From: JAITWN01 sp050486285
GTDB taxonomy: Bacteria > Pseudomonadota > Gammaproteobacteria > SZUA-140
NCBI GenBank assembly: GCA_050486285.1
Contig: JBJHCZ010000005.1
Span: 95,467 to 159,466 of the forward strand
Length of the DNA: 64,000 nt
Reading direction: 5' to 3'
In this document: in pieces, positions 17,185-25,044 of the stretch
How the letters are laid out: each line of letters opens with the position of its first letter
Numbering within the stretch: the stretch's first letter is position 1
Notes under the pieces: generated by a model
What the model was told of the DNA's origin: nothing
Databases searched by the model: none
The model's input: only the letters and a program-made list of their open reading frames with translations
Program-made: the position numbers and the translations under genes

Positions 17185-17802
17185 ATGCCTATCCTCACAC
17201 ACGCCATGTACCTCGACATCGCCGTCTGCATTTTCGCCTACCTGCTCGGATCGCTGTCTTCCGCGGTGATCATGTGCAAGCTCGCCGGCCTGCCCGATCC
17301 GCGCAAGCAAGGCTCGGGCAATCCCGGAGCGACCAATGTGCTGCGCTTCGGCAGCCGGAAGATCGCCGCGCTGGTGCTCGCCGGCGACCTGCTGAAGGGC
17401 CTTATTCCGGTAGTCGTCGCGATCGTGCTGCTGCTCGACCCGCTGACCGTTGCGCTCGCCGGCGTGCTCGCGGTCGTCGGCCACCTGTATCCGATATTCT
17501 TCGGCTTCAAGGGCGGCAAGGGCGTCGCCACCGCGCTCGGCGCGATCCTCGGCTTCGCGTGGCCGGTCGCGATCGCGCTGGTCGCGATCTGGCTGGGCAT
17601 GGCGCTGGTATTCCGGATCTCGTCGCTCGCAGCGATCGCCGCCGCGGTCGCCGCGCCGGTCGCGATGTGGCTCGCCGAGCCTGCGGCCTGGCAGTACATC
17701 GCCGCGACGCTGGCGATGAGCCTGTTGCTGCTGTGGCGGCACCGGTCGAATATCCGCAACCTCAGCGAAGGGACCGAGCCGAGGATCGGGGACCGGAAGT
17801 AA
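17185..17802 (+). CDS. plsY: Acyl-phosphate:glycerol-3-phosphate acyltransferase PlsY
   Basis: PlsY is a polytopic inner-membrane enzyme that makes 1-acyl-glycerol-3-phosphate from acyl phosphate, the first acylation of phospholipid synthesis. The 205 residues contain about five hydrophobic segments. Family motifs are GSLSSAVIMCKLAGLPDPR near residue 24, GSGNPGATNVLR near 43 and FGFKGGKGVATALG near 107. It is next to folB, as in many gammaproteobacteria. The expected neighbour tsaD is about 6 kb away, with an accessory island between them. Confidence 0.95.
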   Translation: MPILTHAMYLDIAVCIFAYLLGSLSSAVIMCKLAGLPDPRKQGSGNPGATNVLRFGSRKIAALVLAGDLLKGLIPVVVAIVLLLDPLTVALAGVLAVVGHLYPIFFGFKGGKGVATALGAILGFAWPVAIALVAIWLGMALVFRISSLAAIAAAVAAPVAMWLAEPAAWQYIAATLAMSLLLLWRHRSNIRNLSEGTEPRIGDRK

Positions 17803-17844
17803 CGGACCAGGGGCAGGAGCCGTATTAGCTCATACTACTGCGGC

Positions 17845-19362
17845 TCAGGGCAAACCGCAGTCGTCGTCCCGCTCGACTTCTTCGGCATAGTACGAACCAT
17901 CGTTGCGCCGCCGGTATTCCATCTCGATGCAGTCGCCCTCGGCCAGACTCCCGATGCGGTTCGGGAAATCGTCGTCGTCCCAGTCCGTATCGTTGTCGGT
18001 GTGCACGACCAGGCCGAGGACACGGAACTGGTTGGCCGCGACATCCACCACATCCACGCGCCCCTTCAGCTCGTACTTGTCGTCGGCGTCGTCGCGCTCT
18101 ATCCTGACCGCTTCCATGTAGACGCCGCCGTTACTGTCGACCCGGCGGATGCCGTCCACTTCCAGGTAATTGCCTACCGCCAAATCATCGAAAGACAGGT
18201 GATCGTCGACACCGACGACATCGTCATCGTCCATGATCAGCGTGCGGCTGGTGACCTGCACCGTGACGCCGCCGACGGTGAGCACCCGGACGGACGGATT
18301 GATTGCCTCCAGCCTGGCCTCGACCTTGGCATTCGTGCTGCGGGGTTCGACCTCACGCGCCGTGACCCCGCCGGCCTCGTTCCAGACGCCTTCGACCTCG
18401 ACCTGGAGGCCGGGCCTCAGATCGGCCTCGCGCAGGCCATCGTCAAACTCGGTGGCATTGGTGATGCGCACGCTGATGCCGTTGACGATGAATGTCCGGT
18501 CACCGGCACCCACGAAGCTGATCGGCCCTTCGAACTTGACCCTGTCATTGATGCCGGCGCGCAGGCGGTTATCTCGCTCTTCGATCTCATTCGCAGTCAG
18601 TATCCCGCCCTGGAACTGACCTTCCACCTCGACAAACGCCCCTTCGTCTTCGGAGACCAGTTCGTTGCGATCGCTGTGCATTTCGATCCGGGTCGCCGCC
18701 GAGTAGATCACCTCCACGCCGCCGACGAAAAAACGCCGACCATTCACATCCAGGCTGCTGATCGTGCCCTTGATCTCTGCCTGACCTCCGCCCGGCGGAA
18801 ACTGGCCGAATCCGCGCACCAGGCTGGCGAGGAACTCGCCGTCCTGCTGATACCAGCCGCTAATGCTGAGATAGTCGCCGGCGGAGACAGTATCGCGCGT
18901 GGTACCGCTGAAGACAGTCTGCGGATTGAAGCGAACCGTCTGTCCGAGCACCGTCATGGCGCCGATGCCGGTGATCGGATCGAAGTTCACCGCCCCCTGC
19001 ACCGGCCCGCGGATGTCGTCCGAGTATTCGACGCGATCCGCCGTGCCCTGTCCCGCGTCGTCCCACTCGCCCTCGACACGGACCAGCATACCCTCGGTGA
19101 GCGCTGTTTGCGGCTGCTCAACCCCGTTCACCACGATCACGGCATCATCGGTATTGAAACGCGTGCCGTTGACGAAGATGCTGCCGAAGCCGGTGATCCG
19201 ACCGTAGTTGACGCCGGTGACACCTGTGCCGCCTATGCCGCCGCCGTCGGCGAGCGTAGTGGTGCCCTCGACGCACGAGACCAGCGCGGGGAGTAACAGG
19301 ATCAATGCTGCCATCGCCCACAGGCGGGCACGTACCTGACGGCATTTATGCAAACTGATCAC
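17845..19362 (-). CDS. DUF5666 repeat lipoprotein (paralogue 1)
   Basis: A 505-residue predicted lipoprotein with lipobox LVSC near residue 30. After it come about six repeats of a 70-90 residue beta-rich unit of the DUF5666 type, each with a stretch like VNGTRFNTDDAVIVVNG followed by a V-E-V-E-G strand. It ends with an acidic DDDCGLP tail. GTG 19362 overlaps the stop of the DUF6502 gene (GTGA), so the two are probably translationally coupled. The first 100 mature residues are close to paralogue 2 at 20339-21592, indicating duplication. Function is unknown; a surface or periplasmic binding role is a guess. Confidence 0.85.
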   Translation of the reverse strand: MISLHKCRQVRARLWAMAALILLLPALVSCVEGTTTLADGGGIGGTGVTGVNYGRITGFGSIFVNGTRFNTDDAVIVVNGVEQPQTALTEGMLVRVEGEWDDAGQGTADRVEYSDDIRGPVQGAVNFDPITGIGAMTVLGQTVRFNPQTVFSGTTRDTVSAGDYLSISGWYQQDGEFLASLVRGFGQFPPGGGQAEIKGTISSLDVNGRRFFVGGVEVIYSAATRIEMHSDRNELVSEDEGAFVEVEGQFQGGILTANEIEERDNRLRAGINDRVKFEGPISFVGAGDRTFIVNGISVRITNATEFDDGLREADLRPGLQVEVEGVWNEAGGVTAREVEPRSTNAKVEARLEAINPSVRVLTVGGVTVQVTSRTLIMDDDDVVGVDDHLSFDDLAVGNYLEVDGIRRVDSNGGVYMEAVRIERDDADDKYELKGRVDVVDVAANQFRVLGLVVHTDNDTDWDDDDFPNRIGSLAEGDCIEMEYRRRNDGSYYAEEVERDDDCGLP

Positions 19363-20210
19363 TTGGGTTTCCTCACATGAGGGTGCTCGTCGGAGACATC
19401 CTCTTCGAAGTAGAAAACACCCACACCGGTACGAAACCTTCTTCCGGCGTCGGGTGAGCCCCCTGCGGTATCGCGGTCGTAAGCCGCGAGCAGGCGATCG
19501 AGATCTTCCAGCAGGCGTTGTGACTGCTCGGCGGCCTGCTTCCGCCACGTCTCCAGAACTTCCGGCGGGACATTGTCATAGCTGACGGTGCGCTGGAACA
19601 ACGGACGTTCGTCTGAACCCGTGAGGTTGTGATCGATCGTTGTTACCAGATCCGCGACATTGGTGCCGAAGATATGTAATTTCTGCGCATCGTCACCGGC
19701 GGGGACATAGGCGCGCTTGAGCAGGCGGACCTTGCCGTCGGCGGTTTCTTCGGCCACTTCCACCCGCACGAGTTCGTCGAGTACCGCCCGCGCGGGCATG
19801 TCGCCGCTGTACGCCCTGACCAGTGCCGGAAAGTCGCCATCACCGGTGCCGTCCAGCGATAGTTCGGCGGGATGACCGTCCCGATCCTGGAAGGCCCGGT
19901 CCCGGACCCAGCCGGTCACCACCCGCGCAGCGCGGTTGTAAGCATGCTGGACATCGCCGGAATCGTCGTCTTGCGCGTCCATCAGCCGCTTGACCTCCTT
20001 GCGCGTGAGACCGGTGACGACCGCGGCGCGCGACACGGTCGGCTTGCGACCCTGGATGCTGAAATCTGTGAGTGCGGTTTTCACGTAGGCGCGCTTGGCG
20101 TATTCAGCGAACTCAGCGTAGGAAATACCGTTGCGAAGCAGCAGGCGGGTGAGGGGGCACAGGATTCTGAGCAGTGCCTTGGCCAGGTTTTTGTGGGAAT
20201 CCGCTGTCAT
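19359..20210 (-). CDS. DUF6502 family protein, possible transcriptional regulator
   Basis: A 283-residue soluble protein without signal peptide. The N-terminus (LLRILCPLTRLLLRNGISYAEF) matches the DUF6502 family. Residues 55-80 (KPTVSRAAVVTGLTRKEVKRLMD) look like a helix-turn-helix, suggesting DNA binding; the rest is unassigned. It is cotranscribed with DUF5666 paralogue 1. Its own promoter lies almost on the ATG, so the message may be leaderless; no Shine-Dalgarno sequence is visible. The palindrome over that promoter recurs before the other transcription unit, so autoregulation of the whole island is a testable idea. Confidence 0.75.
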   Translation of the reverse strand: MTADSHKNLAKALLRILCPLTRLLLRNGISYAEFAEYAKRAYVKTALTDFSIQGRKPTVSRAAVVTGLTRKEVKRLMDAQDDDSGDVQHAYNRAARVVTGWVRDRAFQDRDGHPAELSLDGTGDGDFPALVRAYSGDMPARAVLDELVRVEVAEETADGKVRLLKRAYVPAGDDAQKLHIFGTNVADLVTTIDHNLTGSDERPLFQRTVSYDNVPPEVLETWRKQAAEQSQRLLEDLDRLLAAYDRDTAGGSPDAGRRFRTGVGVFYFEEDVSDEHPHVRKPK

Positions 20211-20211
20211 T

Positions 20212-20229
20212 TTGGGTTTTTATTCCCAT
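20212..20229 (-). promoter_or_regulatory. Palindromic operator over the -10 of the DUF6502 promoter
   Basis: Plus-strand sequence TTGGGTTTTTATTCCCAT, matching 15 of 18 bases of the site at 22051-22068. Minus-strand promoter boxes are TTGACT (20240-20245), a 17-nt spacer and TAAAAA (20217-20222). Transcription would begin at about 20210, the A of the ATG. Confidence 0.6.
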
Positions 20230-20295
20230 ACATATATAAAGTCAATAGAAACCTGATCCAAACCCGTGGGATACCGCCAGCGCCCTTCGGAGACC

Positions 20296-20323
20296 GGCGC
20301 GCGGTCCTCCAAGACCGCGCGCC
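20296..20323. terminator. GC-rich hairpin after DUF5666 paralogue 2
   Basis: A perfect 11-bp stem GGCGCGCGGTC/GACCGCGCGCC with a 6-nt loop lies 15 nt downstream of the paralogue 2 stop on the minus strand. There is no T-run, so intrinsic termination is uncertain. It separates the two transcription units of the island. Confidence 0.45.
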
Positions 20324-20338
20324 TCTCACAACCCGATC

Positions 20339-21592
20339 TCAGCGGCAGTCGTCGTCCCCCTCAACCTCCCTGGCCACGGCAACGCCATCGATCAGCCGGT
20401 ACTCTACCTCGATGCAACGACCGGGTGTCAGGTCGCCGATGCCGCGCAGGCCATCGTCCCATTCGGTCTGCCCGTTCACGTGGACGATCAGACCGTGGAT
20501 AGTGAAACTGCTCGAGGCAACGGCTTCCACCCGCCCCTTCACTTCCGCTTGCGCACCATCCCTCCAGGCCCCGCCACTGCGTGGTTCGATCTCCCGCGCT
20601 ACCAGTTCTCCCGCCTGGTTCAACCGACCCTCGACCTCGACATGCAGGCCCGGCACCAGATCACTGAGGCGAAGACCGTCATCGAACCGCGTCTGGCCGG
20701 TGATACGTACAGTCACGCCATGGATGATGAAGGTGACCCCACCTTCGCCGACCTGGCTGATGGGGCCTTCGTACTTGATCTCGAAACCGCTGCCGCTACC
20801 GGTGCCGGCACTGACACGCCTGCCGCCATCCTCGCGCTCGACCTCGCTTGCGATCAGCACATCACCCTGGATACGACCCTCGACCTCAACGAAGCGACCT
20901 TCGTCACCTGGCTGCAGGACCCGGCGGTCATTCTCCATCTCGATGCGGGCGTTGCCGTAGTCAACCACGAGGCCGCCGATACGGAAGGTACGGGCGCCGA
21001 TATCCAGATCTGCGATGATGCCCTTGATCTCGACCTGCCTGCCGTCCGGGAAGGCCGCGGGATTCGACTGCATCACCATGCTCGCCAGATAACTGCTGTC
21101 GTCCAGACGATGCCAGCCGCTGAGCCCGAGATACTGCCCTGGGGTGAGGCTATCGTCCGTCATGCCGGCGAAAACCGTTTGGGTGTTGATTTCGACGACC
21201 TGGCCGGCGATCTCCAGGATTCCCGTACCGGTGGATGGATCGAGTTGCACGTTCTGCACCGGGCCACGAATATCGTCGGTATATTCAATACGTTCTGCCA
21301 CACCCTGTCCGGAATCATCCCACCGCCCTTCGACACGTATCAGCATGCCCTCGGCGAGGTCATCCTGGATTGCCGTCATGCCGTTGACCATGATGACTGC
21401 ATCGTCGGTATTGAAGCGGGTGCCGTTGACGAAGACGCTGCCGAAGCCGGTGATCCGGCCAAAGCTGACACCGTTCTCCGACAGGTTCGCGCCACTGCCG
21501 CTGCCGCTGTTGCAACCGGTGACCAGCAGCGCCATCGCGGCGACCGTCCATAGCACTCCGCAATGCGCCTTCGTGACATGAATTGTTTTCAT
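20339..21592 (-). CDS. DUF5666 repeat lipoprotein (paralogue 2)
   Basis: A 417-residue predicted lipoprotein, lipobox LLVTGC near residue 27, followed by a Gly/Ser linker and about five DUF5666-type units. It shares long blocks with paralogue 1, including GRITGFGS-FVNGTRFNTDDAV and YTDDIRGPVQN, and also ends DDDC. It is one unit shorter than paralogue 1. RBS AGAGGA precedes ATG 21592. It follows the two 45-residue peptides on the minus strand, apparently in one operon starting at about 22049. Molecular function is unknown. Confidence 0.85.
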   Translation of the reverse strand: MKTIHVTKAHCGVLWTVAAMALLVTGCNSGSGSGANLSENGVSFGRITGFGSVFVNGTRFNTDDAVIMVNGMTAIQDDLAEGMLIRVEGRWDDSGQGVAERIEYTDDIRGPVQNVQLDPSTGTGILEIAGQVVEINTQTVFAGMTDDSLTPGQYLGLSGWHRLDDSSYLASMVMQSNPAAFPDGRQVEIKGIIADLDIGARTFRIGGLVVDYGNARIEMENDRRVLQPGDEGRFVEVEGRIQGDVLIASEVEREDGGRRVSAGTGSGSGFEIKYEGPISQVGEGGVTFIIHGVTVRITGQTRFDDGLRLSDLVPGLHVEVEGRLNQAGELVAREIEPRSGGAWRDGAQAEVKGRVEAVASSSFTIHGLIVHVNGQTEWDDGLRGIGDLTPGRCIEVEYRLIDGVAVAREVEGDDDCR

Positions 21593-21628
21593 TTTTTCAT
21601 CCTCTTTTGAGATCGGTCCTACAACCCG

Positions 21629-21766
21629 TCACGATGCGAACGGAATGAGTACCAGGGTCGTTATCAGGGTCAGCAACCCCATGAGCCAGAGCGAAGCCCG
21701 CAGACCTGACCGGTCCTGTTCGCGCTCGCTTTCGATCACCATGCCGTTTCCGATTACTGATTTCAT
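21629..21766 (-). CDS. Small single-span membrane protein A (45 aa)
   Basis: A 45-residue ORF starting MKSVIGNGMVIESEREQDR and then ASLWLMGLLTLITTLVLIP, a single hydrophobic span ending PFAS. RBS AAGGAG lies 7 nt before the ATG. It is a paralogue of peptide B (21838-21975): the SERE-DR-LRASLW block and the end TTLVLIP-AS are shared. The acidic/basic N-terminal half followed by one membrane helix is conserved between copies and argues for real coding. It precedes DUF5666 paralogue 2 by 36 nt. No function is recognised. Confidence 0.7.
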   Translation of the reverse strand: MKSVIGNGMVIESEREQDRSGLRASLWLMGLLTLITTLVLIPFAS

Positions 21767-21837
21767 GTTGCATCTCCTTCCCATATAGATTCATGCGCAT
21801 CCCGATTCGCCCGGATGCAGCGGCGCTCCCCTCGTCC

Positions 21838-21975
21838 TCAGGATGCGAGGGGAATGAGTACCAGGGTCGTTGCAAGCGTCAGCACGCCGACGAACCAGAG
21901 CGAAGCCCGCAGGTTCAAACGATCCTTTTCACGCTCGCTCACGACCTCACCGCCATTCCCGTTTACCAGCTTCAT
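21838..21975 (-). CDS. Small single-span membrane protein B (45 aa)
   Basis: A 45-residue ORF starting MKLVNGNGGEVVSEREKDR, with a hydrophobic span ASLWFVGVLTLATTLVLIP and the end LAS. ATG 21975 is preferred over 21981 because AAGGAG is 6 nt before it. It is paralogous to peptide A; the leader of each copy also contains a GCATCC/GGATGC hairpin, so the duplication included upstream DNA. It is the first gene after the palindromic promoter at 22051-22083, with a leader of about 75 nt. Confidence 0.7.
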   Translation of the reverse strand: MKLVNGNGGEVVSEREKDRLNLRASLWFVGVLTLATTLVLIPLAS

Positions 21976-22323
21976 GTCCATCTCCTTGCAGATTCGGTTC
22001 TCTGTGCATCCCGTGGATCGCCCGGATGCGATGGCGACTGCCCTTACGATTTGGGATTATATTCCCAATTTTTGACAATGCAAGCCCCCTGTGAAAAAAA
22101 TATTTCCCGGCGCAGACCCTATGCGGAAATATACTATGTGTTTGTTTAATATGTTTTTTTGTTCTGAATTTCCCGGGTGCCGGGGCATGTCGTGTTACGA
22201 AACGGAGAGCGGAAAGGCGGTCCCGCGTGGACAGGAGGCCACAGACCGGGACCAACTACCGTTGAATGCCGGTCATCCCGGTGCTATGACTTCCCCTGGT
22301 CCGCACCACAGCAGGAGGCCGGC
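21976..22323. other. AT-rich intergenic region with divergent promoters
   Basis: This 348-bp stretch holds the island promoter and operator on the minus side. Bases 22070-22170 are much more AT-rich than the surroundings and include TATACT at 22131, a possible -10 for the CDP-alcohol phosphatidyltransferase gene. A 78-codon plus-strand frame here (from 22091) has no family resemblance and is not called. Confidence 0.5.
22051..22083 (-). promoter_or_regulatory. Promoter with palindromic operator for the small-peptide/DUF5666 operon
   Basis: Minus-strand boxes: TTGCAT (22078-22083), a 16-nt spacer and a consensus TATAAT (22056-22061). The palindrome TTGGGATTATATTCCCAA (22051-22068, 6-bp arms) covers the -10 box. 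Near-identity to 20212-20229 suggests one regulator for both units. Confidence 0.65.
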
Positions 22324-22869
22324 ATGACGTTGCGGGAGTATGTCGATAGGGGTCTGCTACCGATCGCTCGCCGGGTGACCGCCCCGCCGAACGCGATCAC
22401 GGCGCTGGCATTCCTGGCGATGGCGGGGGCGTCCGTGCTCGTGGTGGCAAACTCGCCGGGCTGGGCGACGATACTAATCGTCGCATCGGGCATCCTCGAC
22501 CTGCTCGATGGCGCTGTTGCCAGGGCGACCGCGCGATCAACCCGCTTCGGGGCCCTGCTGGACCGGGTCGCTGACCGCGCCGGCGACATCCTGATCATCG
22601 GGGCGATCGTCGTCGCGGGCTATGTCGATCCCCTCCTCGGGATCTATGCGCTATCCGTCACCCTGCTCGCCTCCTACATCAGCGCCTGCCTGGAGGCGGC
22701 GACCGCTTCGGAGGTCGGCGGCAAGATCAGCCTGCGCGGTGCACGCATCGTGATTCTCGCCGCAAGCTGTCTCAGCGGCGCATTCGTCGAGGGGATGATC
22801 CTTCTGGCAGTCATCGGTACCTATGCGACGATAGCGAGACTCCGACTCGCCCATTCCCTGCTGCGCTAA
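22324..22869 (+). CDS. CDP-alcohol phosphatidyltransferase family protein
   Basis: A 181-residue polytopic membrane protein. The family motif DG-x2-AR-x8-G-x3-D-x3-D is complete: DGAVAR, then FGALLDRVADR, near residues 60-83. Such enzymes displace CMP from a CDP-activated lipid or alcohol using an alcohol acceptor; the substrates cannot be told from sequence. ATG 22324 is preferred over the longer frame from 22177, whose first 49 residues are not membrane-like. The gene end overlaps the convergent SDR gene by 4 nt. Confidence 0.85.
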   Translation: MTLREYVDRGLLPIARRVTAPPNAITALAFLAMAGASVLVVANSPGWATILIVASGILDLLDGAVARATARSTRFGALLDRVADRAGDILIIGAIVVAGYVDPLLGIYALSVTLLASYISACLEAATASEVGGKISLRGARIVILAASCLSGAFVEGMILLAVIGTYATIARLRLAHSLLR

Positions 22870-23771
22870 CGAGCGAGGCAGGCCCTGACCGCCCGGGTGA
22901 AATGTGCTTCGGTCTCTGCGGGGACAAAACCGAGATCATTGACGGCCATCGTGATGTCATACCCACGCGAGCGCATCAGCACCTTGAGGTAGTGCCGGTC
23001 GATGACAGGTCGCATGGCGAATACCCTGTCCAGCCCTTCGCATGCGATTGCGGCGCCATACAACATGGGATAGATCAGGGGCAGCGGAACGGGAAATGCA
23101 ACGGCGTCCGCTTCCCGCCGGATGATCTCCGCCAGCTGCGACCTGCGTACCGGATGACGGTCACAAATCGCATAAGCCCTGCCCGGGATGCCGGCGTTGC
23201 GTGCGAGCAGAAGGGCATCGACGACATTCCTGCGACTGGCCAGATGCAGCATGACATCAGGGGTCAGACGCGGAGAGACGCGGGTGAGTCGTGCGAAGCG
23301 GACCAGGCGCCGGAGATTTTTCCGTTCTTCGTCATAGACAGGGCCGGGACGCAGCGTGATGATCGGGATCTTCCCCTGCCAGTCGCGCAGCACCCGTTCC
23401 GCCTCGATCTTCGATCGCCCGTAAGCGGTGCTGCCGCCGCCAGGTTCTGCCGAAACCGAGCTGCAATGCACGATCCGTTCCACGCCCTGGCGCATGGCCG
23501 CATCGATAACATTCAGCGTTCCTTGCACATTGACGCGATAGAGTTCCTCCGGGGGGGCGTAATGGTCGACCAAGGCGGCCAGATGATAGACCACGTTCAC
23601 GCCTTGCATGGCCTCGTCCAGCTGCGCCGGGCTCGTGACATCGCCGTATTGCAGCTCCGCCGCGATGTCACCAAGTCTGCGGCTGAGGACACGCACGGAT
23701 TCCCCTTCCTCGACCAGCCGACCCACCAGCGCCCGTCCCAGGTATCCCGTTCCGCCGGTGACAAGAATCAT
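22866..23771 (-). CDS. Extended SDR NAD(P)-dependent epimerase/dehydratase or reductase
   Basis: A 301-residue extended SDR. The Rossmann loop TGGTGYLG is at residues 5-12, and the catalytic Tyr/Lys pair is in YGRSK near residues 136-140 with Ser-Ser just before it (VHCSSVSA). The overall pattern resembles 3-beta-hydroxysteroid-dehydrogenase/dihydroflavonol-reductase-like proteins. The substrate is unknown. It converges with the phosphatidyltransferase gene and overlaps it by 4 nt. Confidence 0.85.
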   Translation of the reverse strand: MILVTGGTGYLGRALVGRLVEEGESVRVLSRRLGDIAAELQYGDVTSPAQLDEAMQGVNVVYHLAALVDHYAPPEELYRVNVQGTLNVIDAAMRQGVERIVHCSSVSAEPGGGSTAYGRSKIEAERVLRDWQGKIPIITLRPGPVYDEERKNLRRLVRFARLTRVSPRLTPDVMLHLASRRNVVDALLLARNAGIPGRAYAICDRHPVRRSQLAEIIRREADAVAFPVPLPLIYPMLYGAAIACEGLDRVFAMRPVIDRHYLKVLMRSRGYDITMAVNDLGFVPAETEAHFTRAVRACLAR

Positions 23772-23807
23772 GATCTGCCAATCGCTGACAGAGAGACTCG
23801 GCGGGCG

Positions 23808-24872
23808 TTATGCCCGCGATGTCCCCTGCAGGCACGGCCGATAATCTGCACCGATCGGGGCCAACTCCTCCAGCCCCCACCTCGCGCTGACATTGAAGCC
23901 ATCGCCGTCGCGCTGCCCGTCCGCGATACGCAGACAACCGGCAAGCGCAATCATCGCGCCGTTGTCGGTGCAGTATTCCATGCGCGGGAAGAAGGTCTCA
24001 CCACCCTCTTCCGCGGCCATCGCGCTCAACCGTTCGCGCAGCGTCCGGTTTGCGCCGACGCCGCCGGCGACGATCAGCCGCTTCATGCCGGTCTCGCGCA
24101 TCGCGCGACGGCACTTGATGACCATCGTCTCGGCGACCGCATGCTGAAACGCACAGGCGATGTCGGCGCGCAGTTGCCCAGCGTCACCCTGCCCTTCATG
24201 GGTTTGCAGCGTATTCAGCGCAAAGGTCTTGAGTCCGCTGAAGCTGAAGTCTAGCCCCGGACGGTCGGTCATCGGGCGCGGGAACCTGAAACGGTGCGGG
24301 TCACCCGTGGCCGCGAGACGCTCGAGCGCCGGGCCGCCGGGGTAGCCCAGCCCGAGCAGCGAGGCGGTCTTGTCGAAGGCCTCGCCGACGGCGTCGTCGA
24401 GGGTGTCGCCGATGACCCGGTAGACGCCGGGACGCTCGACCGCGACCAGCATCGTGTGCCCGCCTGAGACGAGCAATGCGACGAACGGAAACGCGGGCGC
24501 CGGGGTCTCCAACAATGGCGCCAGCAGGTGCCCTTCCATGTGATGGACCGCGATCGACGGAATGCCCCAGGTCCACGCGAGGCTGCGGGCAACGGCGGCG
24601 CCGACCAGCAACGCGCCGGCAAGGCCGGGGCCGGCGGTCCAGGCAATCCCGTCCGGATGCTCCCCTTCGAGACCGGCCTCGGCGAGCACCTCGCGCAGCA
24701 GCGGCAGCAGCCGGCGGACATGGTCGCGCGAGGCCAGTTCGGGCACGACCCCGCCGTATTCGGCGTGCAGCGCGACCTGGCTGTACAGGCGCTGCGCAAT
24801 GACGCCCCGGCCGGCCTCGTAGACCGCGAGGCCAGTCTCGTCGCAGGAGGTTTCGATGCCGAGAATCTTCAT
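23808..24872 (-). CDS. tsaD: tRNA N6-adenosine threonylcarbamoyltransferase
   Basis: TsaD transfers the threonylcarbamoyl group to A37 of ANN-decoding tRNAs, working with TsaB, TsaC and TsaE. The 354 residues start MKILGIETSCDETG and contain the metal ligands His111 and His115 in HHMEGH, plus VSGGHTMLV near residue 133. ATG 24872 is clear from this conserved start; the frame extends upstream to 25037 only by chance. It is divergent from the ABC transporter operon. Confidence 0.97.
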   Translation of the reverse strand: MKILGIETSCDETGLAVYEAGRGVIAQRLYSQVALHAEYGGVVPELASRDHVRRLLPLLREVLAEAGLEGEHPDGIAWTAGPGLAGALLVGAAVARSLAWTWGIPSIAVHHMEGHLLAPLLETPAPAFPFVALLVSGGHTMLVAVERPGVYRVIGDTLDDAVGEAFDKTASLLGLGYPGGPALERLAATGDPHRFRFPRPMTDRPGLDFSFSGLKTFALNTLQTHEGQGDAGQLRADIACAFQHAVAETMVIKCRRAMRETGMKRLIVAGGVGANRTLRERLSAMAAEEGGETFFPRMEYCTDNGAMIALAGCLRIADGQRDGDGFNVSARWGLEELAPIGADYRPCLQGTSRA

Positions 24873-24938
24873 TTCAGGCCGTCCACAAGGGTAAAGTCGG
24901 CGGGTAAATATCCGATAAATGTTGTAATATAAGCGCTT

Positions 24939-24963
24939 GCAATCGGGGTCTGACCCCGATTGC
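24939..24963. repeat. Perfect GGGGTC palindrome upstream of tsaD
   Basis: Arms of 12 nt (GCAATCGGGGTC and its complement) surround a single T. It lies in the divergent region between tsaD and the ABC operon, unlike the other family members, which lie between convergent genes. Confidence 0.75.
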
Positions 24964-25044
24964 GTCACCGGCGCGGTCCCCATTGTACCGCCCGGGAAGA
25001 CAATAACGACAACCCCGGAACGCCACCCCGCGGGCACCCCTGCG

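Noticed and set aside
21597..21875. 92-codon minus-strand ORF overlapping the small peptide genes
   Set aside because: Different frame from the two conserved 45-residue peptides; lacks conservation between the duplicated copies.
22091..22327. 78-codon plus-strand ORF before the phosphatidyltransferase gene
   Set aside because: No ribosome site or family match, and it crosses an AT-rich promoter region.
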